64,000 nt of DNA. It comes from Polystyrenella longa. Lineage in GTDB: Bacteria; Planctomycetota; Planctomycetia; Planctomycetales; Planctomycetaceae. Made by a program: the position numbers and the translations under genes. This document shows positions 38,178 through 46,594 of this stretch, in pieces. The notes below the pieces were generated by a model. It ran no database searches. It saw nothing but the letters and a program-made list of their open reading frames with translations, and was not told the DNA's origin. The DNA lies in contig NZ_CP036281.1 in NCBI RefSeq assembly GCF_007750395.1, positions 4,735,001 to 4,799,000 of the forward strand, given 5' to 3'. Within the stretch, counting starts at the first letter, position 1. Every line of letters starts with the position of its first letter.

Positions 38178-38216
38178 AACGGCGTCGCTTCCTTTTGAGC
38201 GACGCCGTTTTCCTTT
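38178..38216 (+). terminator. Intrinsic terminator downstream of the parvulin gene
   Basis: AACGGCGTCGCT (38178-38189) pairs perfectly with AGCGACGCCGTT (38198-38209) across an 8-base loop, followed by TTCCTTTT. It is 173 bases past the stop, so the 3' untranslated region is long. Confidence 0.85.
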
Positions 38217-38389
38217 TGCCCCGTGGGGAGCCGTGTTAAAATACGGGGAACCATAGAATCAGGTCTTCATGAATTTTGCGACGCTGACGAGCGAAACCGC
38301 CGACCTTTGATTTGGCACTATTTTCTGAATCCCCTTTTCCGCATAAGCTTCTCGAAGCAAATGCCTCCTTTTTGAATTCAATACCCCTC

Positions 38390-38420
38390 TTATTTAAGTC
38401 AATGCACCCCTTATTTAAGT
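38390..38420 (+). promoter_or_regulatory. Direct repeats in the alaC leader
   Basis: TTATTTAAGT occurs at 38390-38399 and 38411-38420, each preceded by a CCCCT or ACCCC block, 21 bases apart (two helical turns). The second copy ends 9 bases before the annotated ATG, where a ribosome site would be expected and none is seen. Candidate operator, or an AT-rich leaderless-promoter region. Confidence 0.35.
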
Positions 38421-38429
38421 TTATACACT

Positions 38430-39674
38430 ATGCGTAGCGAAACTGACGTTCCGTTTGAAGACACGCCATTCAAAGTTCCCGTATCTGATCGGGTCAACAG
38501 GCTGCCTCCGTACCTCTTTGGCAAAATCAACAAGCTGAAGTACGAAAAACGGGTGGCGGGAATCGACGTCATCGACCTGGGAATGGGTAATCCGACGGAT
38601 CCCCCCGATCCGCTCGTCATCGAAAAGATGAACGAAACCCTGAAAGACCCCCGAAACCATCGTTACTCCGTATCGAATGGAATCGCCAATCTTCGCAAAG
38701 AGGTCGTTAAGCGGTACTGGAAAAAGTACGGCGTACGCTTGGAACCGGATGAGGAAGTCATTGCCTGTATCGGGTCTAAAGAAGGGTTCAGCCATATGTG
38801 TTTGGCCCTCATGGGTCCAGGCGATACGGCGATTGTCCCCTCTCCCACATTTCCCATTCACGAATACGCCGTCATGCTGGCGTCTGGGAACGTGATTAGC
38901 ATTGATGTGCGCGATCCCGATAAGTTCCTCAGGAATGTGGCTTATACTTGCGAGCATCTGTACCCCAAACCGAAGGTCGTCATCGCGAATTTCCCTCACA
39001 ATCCGTCGAGTACGGTGATTGAGCAGGACTTTTATGTTGAGCTGGTTCGGTTGGCGAAAAAGTATCAGTTCCTCGTCATCAGTGACTTTGCCTATGCCGA
39101 CATCTGCTTCGACGGTTATAAGGCCCCCAGCTTTCTATCGACGCCCGGTGCCATTGATGTCGGAGTGGAATTCACCACGATGAGCAAAGGTTACAGTATG
39201 GCGGGATGGCGAATCGGCTTCTGTTGCGGGAACGCCGAGATGGTCCGGGCGCTTGCCACTATTAAAGGCTATTACGACTACGGCATTTTCCAGCCCGTCC
39301 AGATTGCTGCGATCGTCGCGATGCGGGAATGTGACGAGGCCGTGGAAAACGTGGCTCGAATTTATCAGAAACGCCGCGATGCATTGTGCAAAGGACTCAT
39401 CCGGCTCGGTTGGGAGATTGAAATTCCCAAGGCAGGTATGTTCATCTGGGCCAAGATCCCCGAACCCTGGCAGAAGATGGGCTCCATCGATTTCGCCATG
39501 AAACTTCTCGATGAAGGGGGAGTCGCTGTCAGTCCGGGCCGTGGATTCGGCGAAGATGGCGAAGGGTACCTTCGATTAGCGATTGTCGAAAATGAGCAAC
39601 GCCTGAAACAGGCGGTGCGACAAATCGATCGCTGCCTGAAATCGGAAGAACAGGAAACCCCAGCAGCAACATAA
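38430..39674 (+). CDS. alaC: AlaC-like PLP-dependent aminotransferase
   Basis: 414 residues. Fold type I aminotransferase: [23 protein letters not shown] is the typical AlaC start (given here in parts: [14 protein letters not shown]). [20 protein letters not shown] and the PLP lysine in [16 protein letters not shown] follow, with [19 protein letters not shown] near the end. E. coli AlaC is a glutamate-pyruvate aminotransferase. Some relatives are annotated as LL-DAP aminotransferases, but dapL is already at 33167-34399, so alanine synthesis is the better guess. Confidence 0.88.
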   Translation: MRSETDVPFEDTPFKVPVSDRVNRLPPYLFGKINKLKYEKRVAGIDVIDLGMGNPTDPPDPLVIEKMNETLKDPRNHRYSVSNGIANLRKEVVKRYWKKYGVRLEPDEEVIACIGSKEGFSHMCLALMGPGDTAIVPSPTFPIHEYAVMLASGNVISIDVRDPDKFLRNVAYTCEHLYPKPKVVIANFPHNPSSTVIEQDFYVELVRLAKKYQFLVISDFAYADICFDGYKAPSFLSTPGAIDVGVEFTTMSKGYSMAGWRIGFCCGNAEMVRALATIKGYYDYGIFQPVQIAAIVAMRECDEAVENVARIYQKRRDALCKGLIRLGWEIEIPKAGMFIWAKIPEPWQKMGSIDFAMKLLDEGGVAVSPGRGFGEDGEGYLRLAIVENEQRLKQAVRQIDRCLKSEEQETPAAT

Positions 39675-39740
39675 TCGAGTATCCCTGATCGCAGCAGAAT
39701 CCTGCGCGGATTAATATCGCGATCAATACTCTAAATAACC

Positions 39741-39786
39741 AACGCCCTTGGAGAGACGATTTCGTTTCCTCAAGGGTTTATTTTTT
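39741..39786 (+). terminator. Intrinsic terminator of alaC
   Basis: CCCTTG (39745-39750) pairs with CAAGGG (39771-39776), with an inner GAGACGA/TCGTTTC stem, followed by TTTATTTTTT. It lies between alaC and the convergent ZIP gene. Confidence 0.75.
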
Positions 39787-39826
39787 AGGGTCTGGTTTTC
39801 AGGGTCGGTTTTCAGGGTTTCAAAAT

Positions 39827-40768
39827 TCAGGGGGTTGTTTCAGCAGGGGCTTCTATCTGGTTTAGCGGCAGGTTCTGATTTCTCTGGTGTGTGGGCTCTA
39901 GATAAATCAAACCGTAGGCCAGGGCCAGACCAACGATCAACGCCGCCGACAAGGTCGCCCGGTCGTGCGCATGGAATTCGAGTTCAGGAAGTAAGTCAGA
40001 GAGTGCGATCGAGAGAAAAACACCGGCCGAGAAGGCGAGCGCACATCCAATGACCACTTGCGACTGGTCCCCAAGCTGATTGATCCCAAGCACGAAGAGA
40101 AATGCTCCCAGGGGACAAATCATGGCATAAGCGAGATTCACCTTCTGCTGTGATGATTTCGACCATCCCGCAGAGGACATCAGACTCGTGATGGAAACGG
40201 CATCCAGCGGTTTGTGCAGGACAATCGCCAGAAAAGTCCCCAGACCATACAGTCCTATAGTCGATTCGCCATGGGCAGCACTCGCCTGAACGCTGGCACC
40301 AAGAGCCAATCCATCAATCAGAGTATGGACGGAGAGGCCGATAAAAACGCCCATCCAACTCAATCGATGCGGGTGTTTTTCGCACGCTTCAGTGGCAACT
40401 GGCCCGGGAGAAATTGCTGCTTTCAGGTCGTGGTCATGATCGTGTTCATGATCGCAGTCGGTTTGCAGGTCATAACCAACATGATCAACCTCGGCGATAC
40501 CATGATTGTGAAAGTGAAACATCCGTAACAGAAAGAAGGTGGTGATCAATCCCATCACCATCCACCAGATACCGCGGTCGAGGCTGTCCAGTTCATAAAC
40601 ACCATGCGGGAGCAGGTGAAACAGCGCAATCCCCAGCATCAGGCCGCCAACGAGGCTGGTGGTCATCTGCATGCGGGTATGTGTGAGTCGCACCAATTGA
40701 GGTAATGCACCGCCCATCAGCGAACTGAGAACAATCACCGCACAATAAATAAACAGAATCAGAAGCAT
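39827..40768 (-). CDS. ZIP-family divalent metal transporter
   Basis: 313 residues with eight probable membrane helices. Helix 4 carries GVFIGLSVHTLIDGLALGAS and helix 5 LAIVLHKPLDAVS, the paired metal-site helices of ZIP proteins (HKxxD in place of the common HxxPE). A His/Asp-rich cytoplasmic loop (about 105-118, CDHEHDHDHD) lies between helices 3 and 4, as in zinc-transporting ZIPs. It probably imports zinc. An ArsR-family regulator gene is divergent, 870 bases away. Confidence 0.9.
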   Translation of the reverse strand: MLLILFIYCAVIVLSSLMGGALPQLVRLTHTRMQMTTSLVGGLMLGIALFHLLPHGVYELDSLDRGIWWMVMGLITTFFLLRMFHFHNHGIAEVDHVGYDLQTDCDHEHDHDHDLKAAISPGPVATEACEKHPHRLSWMGVFIGLSVHTLIDGLALGASVQASAAHGESTIGLYGLGTFLAIVLHKPLDAVSITSLMSSAGWSKSSQQKVNLAYAMICPLGAFLFVLGINQLGDQSQVVIGCALAFSAGVFLSIALSDLLPELEFHAHDRATLSAALIVGLALAYGLIYLEPTHQRNQNLPLNQIEAPAETTP

Positions 40769-41638
40769 GGAATCCCAGTCCAGGTAACAGATAGCCGCTT
40801 CTTGACCTGAAAATCGCGAAGCTCTGAAAAGAACGGTTTCAACGGAATCGCCCGAAAACAGGGCGAATTCGCCACTATCTGCTTGTCAAAATGGGGCCTA
40901 TGTTCCGGAAAGCCGTGAATTGTCCCAACACTACAGAGAAGCGATCCCAAAAAAAAGAGGAAAAAGTTAGCAGAATTTCGAATTCAGAGAGATACAGCTG
41001 CAGTTGCTTCGCGTAACAAATCTGGGACTTTTCATAAATCCGACGGAGAAGCCTGTCTTCACCGCCGTTTTTAAACGCCCCACTTGGCCGCAGGTGCTTC
41101 AAAGCAGCATTTCAATCCGGATGCAAGATCCCACTCCATACTCCGATGTTTCGGAAAATAAAAGAAACTCTGTTCCTTGAATCAAAGTTAACAGAACTTT
41201 TCGACTTGGATTGGGTTTAAATTGTTATCCCCCTTCGCTTTACGTTCCTTCGGCCCGAGGACGAACGCCTCTGTTTTCACCTGTCTCCCAACAGTTTGCT
41301 GGTGGATTTCTCATTTTATCTCGCGACTCGCCCTCACGATTAATATCTCCTTTTTAATACCCGATATACGACATCCTCCACGCGAAGAACTTTATTTTCT
41401 TCCACTAGAGGTGGTCTCTATTCCCACGTTGGGAAAGAGGCGAGCTGTTTTTATCTCTATTTTTCTAAGTTACTTCAGGAAACGTCAGCGTGCGGTGCCA
41501 CAGAGCAAAGCGGATTCGGTCTATCCAAGGATCTATTTAATTGACCTGTATTGGTAGACAATATTCCGCTTGGTCCCCATCCCAGGGAACCAGTTCAGAG
41601 GGGTGCTCCGGAGGAACGACGTTTATTCATTAATCATT
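40769..41638. other. Long intergenic region between ZIP and ArsR genes
   Basis: 870 bases without a believable gene; ORFs in it have no family features and poor ribosome sites. A short hairpin CGCCC-GAAAACA-GGGCG lies at about 40849-40866, close to the ZIP start on its upstream side, and could be a metal-regulator site or leader hairpin. The 41330-41420 part is AT-rich. Confidence 0.35.
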
Positions 41639-42013
41639 ATGATTTCTTCAAAAGACTTGCCTTGCCTTGTTGGTGACCAGGAATCTCCTGATGAAATTGA
41701 CGGAGCCCTGCTTTCTCGACAGGAATGCCAGAAGGCGGCCGATATTTTCCGCGCATTGGGCGATCCGATCCGATTTCAGATTCTGTCATTGCTGGCTCAG
41801 AAAGAAATGTGTGTCTCTGATATTGCCTCGCTGCTGGAAGACAGCTTGCCGGCTGTTTCTCAACGTCTGAAATTATTGAGAAAAGACAATATCGTCTCGG
41901 TCCGTCGGTCCGGAAAGTTCAGTTACTATTCGCTCGTTGATAATCATGTACGCACTCTTGTGTCCAACGTCATCGAATATCTGGCTCAAGAAGAACGCGG
42001 AACGGCGAATTAA
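41639..42013 (+). CDS. ArsR/SmtB-family metal-responsive repressor
   Basis: 124 residues from the ATG at 41639; a TTG 23 codons upstream is open but has no ribosome site. Winged helix-turn-helix: FRALGDPIRFQILSLLAQKEMCVSDIASLLEDSLPAVSQRLKLLR is the classic ArsR layout (parts: RALGDPIRFQIL, VSQRLKLLR). Only one cysteine lies in the alpha-3 position (MCVSD), so an arsenic-type Cys site is incomplete. The last helix DNHVRTLVSNVIEYL has D-x-H and a Glu resembling part of the alpha-5 zinc site. Zinc sensing is the better guess and fits the nearby ZIP gene. Confidence 0.85.
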   Translation: MISSKDLPCLVGDQESPDEIDGALLSRQECQKAADIFRALGDPIRFQILSLLAQKEMCVSDIASLLEDSLPAVSQRLKLLRKDNIVSVRRSGKFSYYSLVDNHVRTLVSNVIEYLAQEERGTAN

Positions 42014-42042
42014 ATGGACCGACTTTTCTCGGCAGTCCATTT
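42012..42042 (+). terminator. Probable transcript-end hairpin of the arsR-like gene
   Basis: AAATGGAC (42012-42019) pairs with GTCCATTT (42035-42042), with a partial inner CGA/TCG stem. It starts in the stop codon. There is no long T-run after it, so efficiency is uncertain. Confidence 0.45.
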
Positions 42043-42473
42043 CTGCGATCAATCTCCGGATTCAATGGATGCCGAAGGCTCATCTCCCTGTTGCACTGGG
42101 CCGAATCCGTGCCCAGTCTGCCCATTCTTCGATCATTTTGCCTGAAAAATGATCACTGCCAGATCATTCCTGCGTCCTAGTACCGGAATCTGGTACGGAG
42201 ACGCTTTCAAATGGGTTCGAATTCCGTTTAGAATCTTCTTCGGGATTTAACCGGACGTTCAGACACCCTCCCCCCTCTGCTCAGGTTCGATTGCCTCTCT
42301 TGTAATCGAGCCGCTGCGGAAGTGGATCCAGATCGTCCGGACCATGTCCTTCCATTCCTGCCTGATCACTCCAATTCAAAAATGTCTCCGGATCGGATGC
42401 CTTCTATCGTGAACGCTCATCAGAAGATCCATCCGTCGAGACGCCTGCTCTCTGCCGGAAGAAGAGTAAGATA
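42014..42473. other. Intergenic region with palindromes upstream of the symporter operon
   Basis: 460 bases. Besides the hairpin at its start, it holds the palindrome GATCATTTT (42131-42139) / AAAATGATC (42146-42154), a possible operator or hairpin. I find no coding signal elsewhere. It should include the promoter for the DUF997/symporter operon. Confidence 0.4.
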
Positions 42474-42833
42474 ATGCCAGAACAAAAACTGTTGGGGAAA
42501 TATGAATATGACCCCGTGTTCCTGAACGCAAGAAAAGAGGCGATCGTTATTCTGTTCGTCTGGATCTTCTTTTTTCTTTGGACAGTCCCTTACTGTTACT
42601 TCAACGGCTACCGTGATTCGGTCGACCCGGACAACCTTGAGTTGATCCTGGGAATGCCGAGATGGATCGTTATGGGGGTAGGACTTCCCTGGCTGGTGGC
42701 GGATATCGTAACCATCCTATTCGCGACGTTTTACATGAAAGACGATCCACTCGGAGAGGCCGAAGAAGGTGCCGACCTTGCGGAGGAGATTGCGGAGATG
42801 CATGCTGCCGACGGAAAAGGAGGTGAAGCATGA
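42474..42833 (+). CDS. DUF997/YhdT-like small membrane protein
   Basis: 119 residues with two membrane helices (about 24-42 and 63-85), a conserved Trp/Pro-rich loop and an acidic C-terminal tail. YhdT-type proteins are encoded directly before sodium/pantothenate symporters (PanF). Here the gene overlaps the next, an SSS-family transporter, by 4 bases (ATGA). It is probably an accessory subunit of that transporter. Confidence 0.8.
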   Translation: MPEQKLLGKYEYDPVFLNARKEAIVILFVWIFFFLWTVPYCYFNGYRDSVDPDNLELILGMPRWIVMGVGLPWLVADIVTILFATFYMKDDPLGEAEEGADLAEEIAEMHAADGKGGEA

Positions 42834-44818
42834 ACTCCATGTTAATCGTATTCCTGATTTATACACTTGCCGTCTTTGGTCTGGCGATCTTTTCAAACAA
42901 GCTGTTGAAGTCCAAAGGCTTTATGAGTGAATACTTCCTCGGAAGTCGCAGTTTGGGTGTCTGGGCCTTCGCGCTGACTTTTGCAGCAACCAGTGCTTCT
43001 GGCGGTAGTTTCACCGGGTTCCCGTCACTCATCTATACCTACGGTTGGGTATTGGGGCTCTGGATTGCCAGTTACATGGTGGTCCCCATCTGCACGATGG
43101 GCTGGCTTGGAAAACGCCTGAACCAGGTCGCACGAATTTCGGGCGCGATCACGATCCCCGACGTGATGCGCGATCGCTTTCATAGTCGTGGATTGGGTCT
43201 GTTCACCGTATTGATCATTCTCTTCTTCATGATTTTCAATCTGGTTGCTCAGTTCAAAGCGGGCAGCGTAATCCTGAAGACCTTGCTGGCTGATGTGGAC
43301 CTCTTTCGGAATGCCGGTTTGAGCCTGGAAGCTTGGACCTCCACGATTCCATTTCTTGCTACCAGTATGGGCGGCGAGTACCTGCTCTGCCTGCTCGTGT
43401 TCGGATTAGCCGTCATTTTCTACACGACTTACGGTGGTTTCCATGCGGTCGTCTGGACGGACGTCATGCAGGGTATCGTCATGGTCTTTGGGGTTATGAT
43501 CATGTTGCCGCTCGCCATCTACCAGGTTGGCGGACTGGGAAATGCAACCAGAGACATGGCACAAATGGTTCCTCCCCGAACGGGCGATCTTCAATTTTCG
43601 CTCACGGAACCGACAGACCAAAACCTTTCGTTAAACAGTAAACATTGGTTAGTCGAAGCGATTGAAAATGCGGAAGAAGGCCAACCGGCTCATAACATCT
43701 ACCGCTTGAAGGCACGAATTGATATTTCCGCAGGAGAATCGACGGGGGAAACTCTGCTTGAGGGAAAACCAAGTACTGTTCAAGTGCTTAAAATTATGAC
43801 CCCTCACGAAATTGAGCGTATCTATGAAAACCACCAGGAGGATCCCGACTTTTTCACGATAACTTCTGCGACGTTCAACCCGACTGATTTTCAGACAACG
43901 AACGAAGCGGGTGAAGTTGAAGATTTCTACCCGGTTACCGAAGATGGAAAACCGTTGCGAGGCACTTATGTCTCCGCACCGGGGGCTGACCCATCCAGTA
44001 ACAAGGGTTTTCTGCCAATAGCGGTAGCCGTATCGTTCTTCGTCTATTGGGCATTCAGCGGTGCAGGGCAGCCCTCGAACATGGTTCGCCTGATGGCATT
44101 CAACAGTTCGATGACGCTGAAAAAGTCAATCACGACAGTGGCGATCTACTTCACAATGATCTACTTCCCACTTGTGATTATCTTCTGCTGTGCCCGTGTG
44201 CTGATGCCGGGGATGGAAGCAGAATCTGACCGGATCATGCCCGCCATGACCGTTCTACTCACACAGAATGCCAACGTTCCCTGGCTGGCAGGTGTTCTGG
44301 TCGCTGCTCCGTTTGCTGCGGTGATGTCGACGATCGACAGTTTCCTGTTGATGATGTCCTCGGCAATTGTTCGTGACATCTATCAGCGGAATATCAATCC
44401 CGAAGCCAGTGACAAAACGATCAAACGGGTCAGTTTCACCAGCACATTTATTATAGGATTGATTGCCATGTTCTTCGCAATCGATCCCCCGCAATTTCTG
44501 CAGGACATTATTGTCTACACCGGTGGAGGCCTGGCAACCTGTTTCCTCGCCCCCGTCGTATATGCGATTTTCTGGCCGAAATGTAACAAGCAAACCATCT
44601 TCGCCAGCATGGCAATTGGTTTGGGAGTACACTTCCTCTGCCATATCTTAGGCTTAATGTTTAACGGCGAATTTCTTTCACCATACAAAGTCTTCGGATT
44701 TGACCCCATCATTACTTCGATGGTAGCTTCGTTTGTTGGAGGTCTAATCGTCGGAAAATTATTCCCCGCCCCTGATGAAGCTCTGATCCGAAAGTACTTT
44801 GGCAAGAACGAAGGTTAA
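42830..44818 (+). CDS. Sodium:solute symporter (SSS/PanF-like) with large extramembrane insertion
   Basis: 662 residues against about 480-500 for PanF. Sequence features of the family include FLGSRSLGVWAFALTFAATSASGGSFTGFPSLIY (short: GSRSLGVWAFALTFAAT) and AVMSTIDSFLLMMSSAIVRDIYQ (sodium-site Ser/Thr helix). About 13 helices are visible. Between helices near residues 235 and 390 lies a hydrophilic insertion of about 130 residues with repeated acidic segments, which probably faces outside. Substrate unknown; pantothenate is suggested only by the YhdT-like partner. An amidohydrolase gene follows 74 bases downstream. Confidence 0.88.
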   Translation: MNSMLIVFLIYTLAVFGLAIFSNKLLKSKGFMSEYFLGSRSLGVWAFALTFAATSASGGSFTGFPSLIYTYGWVLGLWIASYMVVPICTMGWLGKRLNQVARISGAITIPDVMRDRFHSRGLGLFTVLIILFFMIFNLVAQFKAGSVILKTLLADVDLFRNAGLSLEAWTSTIPFLATSMGGEYLLCLLVFGLAVIFYTTYGGFHAVVWTDVMQGIVMVFGVMIMLPLAIYQVGGLGNATRDMAQMVPPRTGDLQFSLTEPTDQNLSLNSKHWLVEAIENAEEGQPAHNIYRLKARIDISAGESTGETLLEGKPSTVQVLKIMTPHEIERIYENHQEDPDFFTITSATFNPTDFQTTNEAGEVEDFYPVTEDGKPLRGTYVSAPGADPSSNKGFLPIAVAVSFFVYWAFSGAGQPSNMVRLMAFNSSMTLKKSITTVAIYFTMIYFPLVIIFCCARVLMPGMEAESDRIMPAMTVLLTQNANVPWLAGVLVAAPFAAVMSTIDSFLLMMSSAIVRDIYQRNINPEASDKTIKRVSFTSTFIIGLIAMFFAIDPPQFLQDIIVYTGGGLATCFLAPVVYAIFWPKCNKQTIFASMAIGLGVHFLCHILGLMFNGEFLSPYKVFGFDPIITSMVASFVGGLIVGKLFPAPDEALIRKYFGKNEG

Positions 44819-44892
44819 GCGATTCGAGACGGAGAAATTTCCACGGAGGGGTGACTTTTTGAACTGAAATCGAATGATAGTCGGAGCGAATC

Positions 44893-45738
44893 ATGGTCAG
44901 AATTGATGCCCATAGTCATGTCTGGACTCCCGATACGATGGCTTATCCGTTGGCCCCTGGATGGCGGAAAGCCAATATGGACCCGGCGAGTTTTACGACG
45001 GAAGAGCTACTCGAGCACATGCACGGATCGAACGTCGATAAAACCGTGTTGATCCAAATGTCGTTCTATGGCTACGACAACAGTTACATGCTCGACTCCA
45101 TTCGGAAACACCCTGGCAAATTCGCCGGTGTGGCCGTCATCGATCAGGATACGGGTCGCGTTGACATGGAAATGCGAAAGCAGCAAGGACTCGGGGTCAC
45201 TGGGTTTCGGATCTTTCCTAAAAACCAGACTGAAGATTCCTGGCTCAGCTCCGAAGCTATGCACACCATGTTTCAAACCGGTGCCGAAGAGAAACTTAAC
45301 ATGTGCTGCCTGATCGACGCTGTCCATCTGGTCGCGCTCGACCGCATGTGTCGAGATTTTCCGGATACGCCCGTGGTGATCGATCACATGGCGAGGATTG
45401 GAGTCGATGGCAACATTCGTGAGACTGAGGTGAATCAGCTCTGCGCTATGGCTCGTCACCCACACGTAACGGTGAAAGTTTCCGCGTTTTATGCCCTCGG
45501 TAAAAAAGAAGCTCCCTATCGGGACTTGAGCCCGTTAATCAAACAGCTATACCAAGCCTTTGGTCCGGAGCGATTAATGTGGGCGACGGACTGTCCATTT
45601 CAAGCAGTTCAACCGCATACCTACAAAGCATCGCTGGAACTGGTGGAACGAGGGCTCGATTTTCTATCCGCTTCTGATCGGGAATGGCTATTAGGAAAAA
45701 CAGCCGAGCGAGTTTTCTTCGCCCACCAAAAGAGATGA
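44893..45738 (+). CDS. Amidohydrolase-2 family metal-dependent hydrolase
   Basis: 281 residues, TIM barrel. The metal motif RIDAHSHVW is at the N-terminus, with VTGFRIFPKN, VIDHMARIG and WATDCPFQ near the C-terminus, giving His and Asp ligands in standard order. The family hydrolyses lactones or decarboxylates small aromatic and sugar acids; L-fuconolactonase and 2-pyrone-4,6-dicarboxylate hydrolase are relatives. It lies behind the symporter, so it may act on the imported compound. Exact substrate unknown. Confidence 0.9.
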   Translation: MVRIDAHSHVWTPDTMAYPLAPGWRKANMDPASFTTEELLEHMHGSNVDKTVLIQMSFYGYDNSYMLDSIRKHPGKFAGVAVIDQDTGRVDMEMRKQQGLGVTGFRIFPKNQTEDSWLSSEAMHTMFQTGAEEKLNMCCLIDAVHLVALDRMCRDFPDTPVVIDHMARIGVDGNIRETEVNQLCAMARHPHVTVKVSAFYALGKKEAPYRDLSPLIKQLYQAFGPERLMWATDCPFQAVQPHTYKASLELVERGLDFLSASDREWLLGKTAERVFFAHQKR

Positions 45739-45849
45739 ATCCACCAGGATCATTCTCGACCGCAATGTTCAGGACCAGCGTTATCTCGCGCAGAGATCGC
45801 CCTCGACTGAACCGAACCGTAGATGATGCTGATGTGAATCCGCGATCGA

Positions 45850-46107
45850 TTACCGGTAGAGAACAGCACTCGTCACTGGTTGCTCCATCAGTCGAAAGTG
45901 CGGTTTGTTGGCAAAGTCGGGTTTAGCAGGATGCGTCGCCAAGAAGTAGCCTTTACAGCGCGGGCATTCCAACTCTGTGCCCAGTTTATCCATTTGTAAC
46001 TGGAGCGCCAAAAGACGAGGTGCAGACACATTATGATTGTTAATCTGGTATTCGTAAAAACAGTGCGAACAGCAGAGATCTATATTTGGATTGTAATCGA
46101 GAGACAT
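45850..46107 (-). CDS. Small zinc-ribbon protein of unknown function
   Basis: 85 residues from the ATG at 46107, with CGGAG 7 bases upstream. Longer in-frame starts have no ribosome site. Two Cys pairs, CCSHC near residue 13 and CPRC near 49, suggest a zinc ribbon. A helix of basic and hydrophobic residues lies between them and the tail is unstructured. No family recognised. Confidence 0.65.
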   Translation of the reverse strand: MSLDYNPNIDLCCSHCFYEYQINNHNVSAPRLLALQLQMDKLGTELECPRCKGYFLATHPAKPDFANKPHFRLMEQPVTSAVLYR

Positions 46108-46594
46108 CGGAGAACTCCGCATTACTGAACTTATTTGAAAGGCGAAAGACGATTTTCCAGTGCTGTCAACTCGAGGTGAACTTCTGCTGCAATTCTTACC
46201 TGGCAAAGTCAGGACTATCTTTTCATCCAATTATAAGATGAATACCTGCATAAAGAAAAGAGGTTAAAAAAGAGAGTCACTTCGCCGACATGACGGAGAA
46301 ACAGTCACACTCGCCTGAAATCCCCGTAAGCAGACAGCGAAGAGACTCCCTGAAGCTGAGGATTTGTAGCTTAACTGATCCTATGTCATCTTGATGGCAC
46401 ACCTATTTGCGATTCTGTTCCGAATTTGGCAAACTATAAACCTTTATACGTAAGGCATTCTCTGGCAATACATCGAGATATGTAAAATCTGCCAAGAATG
46501 ACGTAGAGTTAGATTAAAATCGACTTTCTAAGTCTTGTTTCTTTATTGGCAGCGGAGCAGAAGCTCCTAAATACATCACAATGAGGTAAAAACC
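46108..46594. other. Intergenic region upstream of the sugar kinase
   Basis: 487 bases, divergent between the zinc-ribbon gene and the sugar kinase gene. The palindrome TTATACGTAA lies near 46443-46452. No gene or RNA recognised. A near-match to a sigma-54 promoter at 46395-46410 has one base too many between GG and GC. Confidence 0.35.

Larger units (their letters stand above)
38006..38429. other. Intergenic region between parvulin and alaC genes
   Basis: 424 bases holding the terminator at 38178-38216 and the direct repeats at 38390-38420. The part between about 38030 and 38170 shows no gene. Confidence 0.4.

Noticed and set aside
42205-42240. T-loop-like GGGTTCGAATTCC suggesting a tRNA
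   Set aside because: No acceptor, D or anticodon stems can be built around it.
46395-46410. Sigma-54-like promoter TGGCAC...TTGC upstream of the sugar kinase
   Set aside because: The spacing between GG and GC is 11 bases, not the strict 10, so it is likely chance.
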